Assembly: GCF_009769385.1 (NCBI RefSeq)
Contig: NZ_VKAB01000053.1
Coordinates: 1 to 52,008, forward strand
Source of the DNA: Saccharothrix deserti
GTDB taxonomy: Bacteria; Actinomycetota; Actinomycetes; Mycobacteriales; Pseudonocardiaceae
Direction of reading: 5' to 3'
DNA: 52,008 nt
In this document: positions 46,288 to 52,008 of the stretch, in pieces
How the letters are laid out: each line of letters opens with the position of its first letter
How positions within the stretch are numbered: the first letter of the stretch is position 1
The notes under the pieces: generated by a model
What the model saw: the letters and a program-made list of their open reading frames with translations, nothing else
What the model was told of the DNA's origin: nothing
The model's database searches: none
Translations under genes and position numbers: made by a program

Positions 46288-48855
46288 GTGACCGGTGCCG
46301 GCGGGACCACGATCGGCGCCATGCACGGCAGCACCGTGGTGCAGGGTGATCTGGTGGTCGGCGGGCAGGGTGTGCCCGCCATGGAGTCGATCCCCGCGAC
46401 GCCGGGGCTGGACAGGATTCCGGCCGGCTCGGAGCTGTTCGTGGGGCGGTCGGGTGAGCTGGCGCGTCTGGGCGCGGCGGTGGCGGGTTCGGGGCGTGCG
46501 GTGGTGGTGACGGTCCACGGGTTGGGCGGGGTCGGCAAGAGCACCCTGGCCGCCCGCTTCGCCCACCTGCACACCGACCGCTACACACCGGTCTGGTGGA
46601 TCACCGCGGACTCCCCGGCCGCGATCGACACCGGCCTGGCCGACCTGGCGACGACCCTCGCTCCTGAGGTTGCGGATCTACCGCTGGAGCAGCGCACCGA
46701 CCTGGGCGTGCGGTGGCTGGCCACCCATGACCGGTGGCTGCTCGTGCTGGACAACCTGACCACGCCCGCCGACGCGGCGGGGCTGCTGGAACGTGTCCGG
46801 ACCGGCACGATCGTGATTACCTCACGCCAGGGCACCGGCTGGCGGGGCGTCGCCACGATCCCGCTGGACGTGCTGCCCGCCGAGCAGGCCGTGGAGCTGC
46901 TGGGCCGCATCGTGCGCACGGAGCGGCCCGACGCCGACCTGACCGACGCCGACCGGCTGTGCGAAGAGGTGGGGTGGCTGCCGCTGGCGGTCGAGCAGGC
47001 CGGCGCCTACCTCGCCCAGACCCGCATCACCCCGGCCGCCTACCTGGACCGGCTGGCGAGGTTCCCGGCGCGGATGTTCACCGCGACCGCGGAGGGCGGC
47101 GACGCCCAACGGACCATGGCCCGGGTCTGGCACGTCACCCTCGACCGCCTCGCCGACACACCACAGGCAGGGCGGGTGCTGCGGCACCTGGCCTGGTACG
47201 CCCCCGACGCCATCCCCCGCACCCTGCTCGCGAGCACGTTCGACGAGCCGGACCTGTCGGAGGCGCTGGGCCGGCTGGCCGCCTACAGCATGATCACCCT
47301 CACCGGCGACACCGTCGGCGTGCACCGCCTGGTCCAGGCCCTCACCCGCACCCCCGACCCCACCGACCCCCACCGCCAACCCACCGACATCGCCCACGCC
47401 CGCGACACCACCACCGCCGCCCTCGCCGCCACCCTCGCCGGAACCGACCCTCGCCTGCCCGCCGACTGGCCCGCCTACCAGACGGTGCTGCCCCATGCAC
47501 GGGCACTGCTCGACCACACCCACCCCGACACCGACACCGAACCGCTCTGCCACCTCGCCGACGACCTCGGCGTCTACCTCGACGGCCAGGGCGACACCAC
47601 CACGGCCATCGCACTGCACACCCGCGCCACCCACAGCCACCAGCGCCTCCACGGCCCCGACCACCCGGACACACTGGCCTCACGCGGCAACCTGGCCAGC
47701 GCCTACGAGTCGGCGGGTGATCTGGGGCGGGCGATCCCGCTGTTCGAGGCGACACTGGCCGATCGGCAGCGGGTGCTGGGCCCCGGCCACCCGGACACGC
47801 TGACCTCACGCAACAACCTGGCTAGTACCTACGAGTCGGCGGGTGACCTGGAGCGGGCGATCCCGCTGCACGAGGCGACACTGGCCGATCGGCAGCGGGT
47901 GCTGGGCCCCGGCCACCCGGACACGCTGACCTCACGCAACAACCTGGCTAGTACCTACGAGTCGGCGGGTGACCTGGAGCGGGCGATCCCGCTGCACGAG
48001 GCGACACTGGCCGATCGGCAACGGGTACTAGGCCCCGGCCACCCGCACACGCTGGCCTCACGCAACAACCTGGCTGGCGCCTACCAGTCGGCGGGTGATC
48101 TGGAGCGGGCGATCCCGCTGTACGAGGCAGCGCTGACCGATGCCGAGCGGGTACTAGGCCCCGGCCACCCGCACACGCTGGCCTCACGCAGCAACCTGGC
48201 TGGCGCCTACCAGTCGGCGGGTGATCTGGAGCGGGCGATCCCGCTGTACGAGGCAGCGCTGACCGATGCCGAGCGGGTGCTGGGCCCCGACCACCCGCAC
48301 ACGCTGACCTCACGCAACAACCTGGCCTACACCTACGAGTCGGCGGGTGATCTGGAGCGGGCGATCCCGCTGTACGAGGCGACACTGGCCGATACCGAGC
48401 GGGTACTAGGCCCCGGCCACCCCGACACGCTGACCTCACGCAACAACCTGGCCCACGCCTACCAGGTGGCGGGTGATCTGGAGCGCGCCATCCCGCTGCA
48501 CGAGGCGACGCTGGCCGATCGGCAGCGGGTGCTGGGCCCCGACCACCCCGACACGCTGACCTCACGCAACAACCTGGCCGGCGCCTACTGGGAGGTGGGT
48601 GATCTGGGGCGGGCGGTCCCGTTGTTCGAGGCGACGCTGGCCGATCGGCAGCGGGTGCTGGGCCCCGACCACCCCGACACGCTGACCTCACGCAACAACC
48701 TGGCCCACGCCTACGAGTCGGCGGGTGACCTGGAGCGCGCCATCCCGTTGTTCGAGGCGACGCTGGCTGATGCCGGGCGGGTGCTGGGCCCCGACCACCA
48801 AGTGACCAGGACGATCCGCTCGAATCTCGAGACCATGAGGAGCGGCCACGACTGA
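46288..48855 (+). CDS. STAND (NB-ARC-like) NTPase with tandem TPR repeats, 855 aa
   Basis: Order of parts: a ~45-residue Gly/Val-rich leader, LFVGRSGELARLGAAV, Walker A VHGLGGVGKSTLAARF (about 77-92), Walker B RWLLVLDNL (about 149-157), the GTIVITSR sensor segment and WLPLAVEQAGAYLAQ (GLPL-type). A winged-helix region follows, then nine 42-residue TPR units of the kinesin-light-chain type. STAND proteins oligomerise on ligand recognition, and bacterial relatives act in defence. No effector domain is fused, which makes the upstream membrane protein a candidate partner. An ATG at 46321 is an alternative start. Confidence 0.82.
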   Translation: MTGAGGTTIGAMHGSTVVQGDLVVGGQGVPAMESIPATPGLDRIPAGSELFVGRSGELARLGAAVAGSGRAVVVTVHGLGGVGKSTLAARFAHLHTDRYTPVWWITADSPAAIDTGLADLATTLAPEVADLPLEQRTDLGVRWLATHDRWLLVLDNLTTPADAAGLLERVRTGTIVITSRQGTGWRGVATIPLDVLPAEQAVELLGRIVRTERPDADLTDADRLCEEVGWLPLAVEQAGAYLAQTRITPAAYLDRLARFPARMFTATAEGGDAQRTMARVWHVTLDRLADTPQAGRVLRHLAWYAPDAIPRTLLASTFDEPDLSEALGRLAAYSMITLTGDTVGVHRLVQALTRTPDPTDPHRQPTDIAHARDTTTAALAATLAGTDPRLPADWPAYQTVLPHARALLDHTHPDTDTEPLCHLADDLGVYLDGQGDTTTAIALHTRATHSHQRLHGPDHPDTLASRGNLASAYESAGDLGRAIPLFEATLADRQRVLGPGHPDTLTSRNNLASTYESAGDLERAIPLHEATLADRQRVLGPGHPDTLTSRNNLASTYESAGDLERAIPLHEATLADRQRVLGPGHPHTLASRNNLAGAYQSAGDLERAIPLYEAALTDAERVLGPGHPHTLASRSNLAGAYQSAGDLERAIPLYEAALTDAERVLGPDHPHTLTSRNNLAYTYESAGDLERAIPLYEATLADTERVLGPGHPDTLTSRNNLAHAYQVAGDLERAIPLHEATLADRQRVLGPDHPDTLTSRNNLAGAYWEVGDLGRAVPLFEATLADRQRVLGPDHPDTLTSRNNLAHAYESAGDLERAIPLFEATLADAGRVLGPDHQVTRTIRSNLETMRSGHD
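47650..48830 (+). repeat. 126-bp tandem repeats encoding TPR units
   Basis: Nine full units plus a capping half, each starting near HPDTLTSRNNLA and ending at DRQRVLGP. Units 2 and 3 are essentially identical over 120 bp, and units 4 and 5 share almost all bases, so the array has expanded recently. Variation is concentrated at a few residues (AST/AGA/AYT/AHA; E/Q; H/Y/F; RQ/AE/TE). Confidence 0.9.
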
Positions 48856-49131
48856 CCCGCCACTCTCAATCCGGTCATCGGCCATGGTGCGACCGCCCAA
48901 TGCCTGCTCGTCGGAAGAGGACGTTCGTTTGACGGGTTGGGGGTGGGATCATCCGGCGCCCGTGTGCACCGTCATTGGTATCGAGCTGCGCACGTTGACC
49001 TGTACGCCGACATCTCGTAGGCCGCGGCTTGCGGGCGCTGTGCCGAATGCGTGCCGAGCGAGCGTCGCCGACAGTCGTGGCGGCCCTGAACTTGCAGGTC
49101 AGCGGCATGGTGATCAGCGGAAAGCAGACCG

Positions 49132-49173
49132 CTCAAAATCCGTCCAGTGTGCGTTCGAGTCGCACCGGGGGCA
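49132..49173 (+). tRNA. tRNA 3' half (second integration scar)
   Basis: A loop-like CTCAAAA, then TCCGT, a five-base variable loop, T arm GTGCG-TTCGAGT-CGCAC, acceptor strand CGGGGGC and an A discriminator. No complementary 5' parts precede it. The anticodon cannot be assigned safely: the loop would read CAA, but a tRNA-Leu needs a long variable arm. Confidence 0.55.
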
Positions 49174-49193
49174 CATCCTGATTCATCTCAATT

Positions 49194-49229
49194 CGGCCCC
49201 TGACCGGTTGCTCTTCCGGTCGGGGGCCG
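49194..49229 (+). terminator. Strong hairpin after the second tRNA fragment
   Basis: CGGCCCCTGACCGG (49194-49207) pairs with CCGGTCGGGGGCCG (49216-49229) with one G-T pair and an eight-base loop, followed by ATCTTGT. Probably the native terminator of the tRNA. Confidence 0.7.
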
Positions 49230-49556
49230 ATCTTGTCCCGGTTGACCGCTCGGCTTCCGGCGAACCGGGCGTCTCCACTCGTGACCCTGCCGATCCACTT
49301 GAACTGGTCCGCGCCGGGGCGGCGGTTCGACTTGGTCAACCGGTCCGAACGCGGCTGCGTAGGGCCTGGGGTTGGTCATGGTGCTCCGAGCACTTGACGA
49401 GCAGCCTTGGTCGGGTGACTGTCATCCGGCTTGACGAGTCGCGAAGGAAGGACTGACTCGCGGTAGTCGTCCGACAGGGCTCTCAGACGGGCTCCAAGCT
49501 GTCCGCAGGGACGTGGGGGTCCGTTGTGGACTGGGAGCGGTCTGAACCTGCCGGCG

Positions 49557-50300
49557 TTACGCCTCTTTCGCGAGCCACTCCTCGAAGGTGGTCGGTGCGA
49601 TGCGGGCTCCTTCGTCGGGGAGCAGCACGTTTCCGGCCATCTCCGGGCCGAACAGTCCCGACCACGTCGGCACGAGCCGCACCGAACGGCCACGGGCTTC
49701 GTTGGTGCGCCGCGCCATGTCGACCAGGTCCTGCGTGTCCGGGCCGGCGATGTGGGCGTAGCGGCCCCGCGGCTCGCCGGTCGCGATCTCGGTGAGGATG
49801 TCGGCCACGTCCTGCGGTGCGATCGGCTGCACGAGCAGTGGCGCGATCGTCGATGCACCGTCCTGCTCGGTCCAGCCCGCGACCATCGCGGCGAAGTCGT
49901 GGAACTGCGTGGCCGGAACGATCGTCCACGGGACGGGGCCGGCTGCCACCAGGCGTTCCTGCTCGCGCTTGCCCGCGTAGTGCACGTTGCCCTCGACACG
50001 CTCGATACCGACGATCGAGAGCAGCACGTGGTGGCGGACGCCGGCTCGCTCCTCGGCGGCGAGCAGGTTCCGGGTGGCGCCACCGAAGTACGCCACGGTT
50101 TCGTCCCTGTCGACCGCCGGTCCGTTGCTCGCGTCGACAACCGCGTCGACACCGGCCAGCGCGTCGTCGAGTCCGTCCCCGGTCGACAGGTCGACGCCTA
50201 GTGAACGGCTGATGCGCACGACGTCGTGCCCGTCCCGTTCGAGGTTGGCGACGGTGAGGGTGCCGATGTTGCCGGTTGCGCCGGCGACTGCGATCCGCAT
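49557..50300 (-). CDS. NmrA-like NAD(P)-binding protein (atypical SDR), 247 aa
   Basis: The N-terminal MRIAVAGATGNIGTLTVANL has the GxxGxxG dinucleotide loop. VDAVVDASNGPAVD, HHVLLSIVGIERVEGNVHYA and KREQERLVAAGPVPWTIVPA follow the NmrA/atypical-SDR plan, without the classical YxxxK pair. It may reduce a quinone or sense NADP(H). It is divergent from the Rrf2 regulator, a common pairing, and is likely controlled by it. Confidence 0.85.
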   Translation of the reverse strand: MRIAVAGATGNIGTLTVANLERDGHDVVRISRSLGVDLSTGDGLDDALAGVDAVVDASNGPAVDRDETVAYFGGATRNLLAAEERAGVRHHVLLSIVGIERVEGNVHYAGKREQERLVAAGPVPWTIVPATQFHDFAAMVAGWTEQDGASTIAPLLVQPIAPQDVADILTEIATGEPRGRYAHIAGPDTQDLVDMARRTNEARGRSVRLVPTWSGLFGPEMAGNVLLPDEGARIAPTTFEEWLAKEA

Positions 50301-50336
50301 GATGATCCTTCCTCCCTGAGGGTCGTCGTCAACCTA

Positions 50337-50381
50337 TCTCGGACTAAAAAGATCCGCAATATCTTGGATAGACTGGTAGTC
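50337..50381 (+). promoter_or_regulatory. Rrf2/NmrA divergent promoter-operator
   Basis: TAGACT (50369-50374) stands seven bases before the GTG at 50382, a leaderless-promoter geometry. ATCC (50352-50355) and GGAT (50366-50369) form a dyad with a 10-bp spacer that overlaps this promoter and is a candidate Rrf2 site. Confidence 0.45.
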
Positions 50382-50876
50382 GTGAAGCTGCCTGTGAGCA
50401 CCGAGTGGGTCCTGCACTGCGCGACGACGCTGGCGCAACTCGAGCCCGGTGCCACCGCGTCGGCGGCCCAGCTCGCGGAGTACTACGACCTGCCCGCGCC
50501 CTACCTCGCCAAGCAGCTGCAGGCCCTGGTCAGGGCCGGTGTGCTCGCCGCCACGACCGGTCCGCGCGGCGGGTTCCGGCTCGCGCGGCCGGCGTCGGAG
50601 ATCACGCTGCTGCACGTCGTCGAGGCGGTCGACGGCGCCTCCCCGCCGTACGAGTGCCGGGAGATCCGGCAGAAAGGCCGGGGCGCGCTGCCCGCGACGG
50701 ACTGCCGGGACACCTGCATCCTCGCCGCCAAGATGGCCGACGCGCACGACGCGTGGCGACGCAGCCTCGCCGAAGACTCGCTCGCCGACATCCTCGCCGC
50801 ACTGCCACCGACGGCACCGGCCCGCACCCGATCGCTGCTGGCGTCGACCGGTTCCGCGCCGCGCCGATCGTCGTGA
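50382..50876 (+). CDS. Rrf2-family transcriptional regulator, 164 aa
   Basis: Winged HTH at the N-terminus: TASAAQLAEYYDLPAPYLAK followed by QLQALVRAGVLAATTGPRGG. The wing and LLHVVEAVDGA are standard for Rrf2 proteins. Three Cys residues in YECREI and TDCRDTC match the position of the Fe-S or redox cysteines in this family. The GTG at 50382 is the probable leaderless start. It likely represses the divergent NmrA-like gene until a redox or electrophile signal arrives. Confidence 0.85.
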   Translation: MKLPVSTEWVLHCATTLAQLEPGATASAAQLAEYYDLPAPYLAKQLQALVRAGVLAATTGPRGGFRLARPASEITLLHVVEAVDGASPPYECREIRQKGRGALPATDCRDTCILAAKMADAHDAWRRSLAEDSLADILAALPPTAPARTRSLLASTGSAPRRSS

Positions 50877-50940
50877 TCGCCTGCCGGGGCGCCCTCTCGG
50901 TTCGCGAATGTCGCCGGAGCGGTGTCGTTAGGCTGGCGCT

Positions 50941-51444
50941 GTGCCTCCGTATCAGGCGATGTCGCTGCACCTGGAGACCGAACGTCTGACGATGCGCCCG
51001 TGGGCCGAGTCCGACATCGAGGACTACCGCGCACTCATCGCCGAACGGGGCGGGGGATTGCCGACGGTCGAGGACGCTCGGGGGCGCATCACGTCCCAGT
51101 TGGCGGGGACGGCGCGGACGGGGATCGCGCTGCTCACCATCCGTCGCCGCGCCGAGGACGATTTCATCGGGTACTGCGGGCTGCTCGTCGGCCGGGCGAC
51201 CGTCGAAGAGCCGGAGATCGGGTACGAGTTGTCGCGTCGGGCGCACGGATTCGGCTATGCGACCGAGGCGGCTCGTGCCGTGCTCGACGCCGCGATCGCG
51301 ACCGGGCGGTCCCGGCTGTGGGCGACGGTGCGCGACTGGAACGCGCCGTCGTTCCGCGTGCTGGAGAAGCTCGGGTTCGAACGTCACCACGTCACGACGG
51401 ACGACCGCGGTGAGCTGGTGTGGCTGACGCGCGCGTTGCCGTGA
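50941..51444 (+). CDS. GNAT N-acetyltransferase (RimJ/RimL-like), 167 aa
   Basis: LETERLTMRPWAESDIEDYR opens the fold; EIGYELSRRAHGFGYATEAA covers the acetyl-CoA loop and ATVRDWNAPSFRVLEKLGFE is the C-terminal signature. TAGGCT (50929-50934) lies six bases before the GTG at 50941, suggesting leaderless translation; ATG 50959 is the alternative. The substrate is unknown. Ordinary chromosomal gene. Confidence 0.85.
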   Translation: MPPYQAMSLHLETERLTMRPWAESDIEDYRALIAERGGGLPTVEDARGRITSQLAGTARTGIALLTIRRRAEDDFIGYCGLLVGRATVEEPEIGYELSRRAHGFGYATEAARAVLDAAIATGRSRLWATVRDWNAPSFRVLEKLGFERHHVTTDDRGELVWLTRALP

Positions 51445-51447
51445 GGC

Positions 51448-51776
51448 GGTCGAGTTCGGGTTCAACGGCACCTGGACGTCCGGCAACCCCAGCCCCACGT
51501 CGTTCCGCCTCAACGGAACCACTTGCACAGGGAGCGTGAACCCCACGACCACGACCACGACCACCACCACCACCACCAGCACGCCCAGGCCGATCTCGTA
51601 CACGAACCCGGTGCTGTGGCACCGACGGCGTGAACTTCACGTCCCTGGGCACGGCGTTCACGCTCAAGAACGAGTGGCAGTTCTTCATGGGCTACCGCTT
51701 CGGCATCTTCAACCACGCGACCACGTCCCTCGGCGGGGCCGTGACGTTGCAGCGCTTCGAACTGTCCACCCCCTGA
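51448..51776 (+). pseudogene. Remnant of a secreted glycoside hydrolase with CBM2
   Basis: EFGFNGTWTSGNPSPTSFRL and NGTTCTGS match the end of a family 2 carbohydrate-binding module, followed by a Thr-run linker. After a frame change near 51610 comes GVNFTSLGTAFTLKNEWQFF, GYRFGIFNHATTSLGG and RFELSTP, a C-terminus typical of arabinofuranosidase/xylanase-type hydrolases. The N-terminal catalytic part is absent. Confidence 0.6.
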
Positions 51777-51889
51777 CGCCGTGACACCGGCCGCCTGGTC
51801 ATGGGAGAACCGCGTGTGACCGCTGCTCGACACCGGTAAGAGGCACGCACGGCGAGCATCCGCACGCCCCGATACGCCCAAACGGTAGT

Positions 51890-52008
51890 TGTCAAGTCAA
51901 GTGAGACAGGTTGTGTCTACGGGGCTGGTTGGGGTTGCTCGGCGGGCTGGTTGATCCAGGCCACGTCGGGCAGTGCGGGTGGACGGGGACGGCGTGCGAA
52001 GCGCTCCG
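51890..52008 (-). mobile_element. End of an insertion sequence with transposase C-terminus (partial)
   Basis: A minus-strand frame entering from the right edge reads RFARRPRPPALPDVAWINQP and stops at TAG 51917-51919, resembling transposase C-termini in actinomycetes. The 27 bp beyond the stop begin TGTCAAGTCAAGTG, a plausible terminal inverted repeat. The IS family cannot be fixed from this fragment. Confidence 0.45.

Larger units (their letters stand above)
48856..49556. other. Gene-free region with integration scar
   Basis: I find no convincing gene in these 701 bp. They hold a tRNA 3' half (49132-49173) and a strong hairpin (49194-49229). Short reading frames on both strands lack family likeness and ribosome sites. 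It appears to be a junction between mobile DNA and chromosome. Confidence 0.5.

Noticed and set aside
47650..48830. CRISPR or satellite DNA
   Set aside because: The repeats are in-frame 42-codon TPR units within one long gene.
48884..49456. 190-codon plus-strand gene
   Set aside because: It runs through the tRNA fragment and hairpin, has no ribosome site and no domain likeness.
51559..51582. Functional microsatellite
   Set aside because: It is the Thr-rich linker of the glycoside-hydrolase remnant.

Overview
The window is high-GC DNA (about 70% G+C over most of its length) from a filamentous actinomycete, most probably a member of the Pseudonocardiales or a close relative. The evidence is strong GC3 coding bias, GTG starts, apparently leaderless promoters, families typical of actinobacterial integrative conjugative elements (AICEs) and a CBM2/glycoside-hydrolase remnant. 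Most of the window is mobile DNA stacked in tandem; only the last ~2.5 kb looks like ordinary chromosome.

Layout. (1) 0-25.1 kb: an ICE-like element with a type IV secretion (T4SS) gene set on the minus strand (HTH regulator, pilin-like protein, VirB6-like, PrgI/VirB3-like, VirB4, VirD4, replication-relaxation protein, NlpC/P60 wall hydrolase; 16.7 down to 4.8 kb). A divergent plus-strand set follows: a degenerate methyltransferase paralogue, a TSPPY-type DNA methyltransferase, a C5-cytosine methyltransferase with a compensated frameshift, a PAPS-reductase-like ATP pyrophosphatase and a large serine recombinase (17.3-25.1 kb). The divergent control region at 16.75-17.27 kb carries a 28-bp inverted repeat and helically phased GTACC boxes. 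(2) 25.1-29.1 kb: a tyrosine-integrase remnant and a lower-GC AAA-ATPase plus subtilisin pair that matches the ietAS defence/stability system. (3) 29.1-44.9 kb: a classical AICE with Int, Xis, a primase-helicase, a C5 methyltransferase, a prim-pol, an FtsK-like TraB and Spd-like membrane proteins. It also has a RapZ-like protein, a PycTM/DUF5706-like membrane protein and a lower-GC cargo of an HTH regulator with a PP2C-like phosphatase. Clusters of a CAAACCCGC 9-mer lie near both ends. (4) 45.3-49.2 kb: integration scars (an integrase tail, the 3' half of tRNA-Arg(CCT), a second tRNA 3' half), each tRNA piece followed by a hairpin. They enclose a small membrane protein and a STAND NTPase with nearly identical TPR units. 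(5) 49.5-52.0 kb: NmrA-like reductase with a divergent Rrf2 regulator, GNAT acetyltransferase, glycoside-hydrolase remnant and the edge of an IS.

How the genes work together. The window holds two unrelated conjugation machineries: a T4SS-like channel with VirB4/VirD4 ATPases, and a single-protein FtsK/TraB dsDNA pump. Each travels with its own DNA methyltransferases, presumably to evade host restriction. Cargo at the junctions is defence-like (ietAS, STAND-TPR plus membrane partner, HTH-PP2C, lone PycTM). The best candidates for undescribed biology are the STAND/membrane pair that shares a glycine-rich motif, the HTH-PP2C module with its palindromic operators, and the VirB6-like tail carrying eight sliding-clamp-like QxxLP[LF] motifs. 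No intact tRNA, rRNA or CRISPR array was seen.
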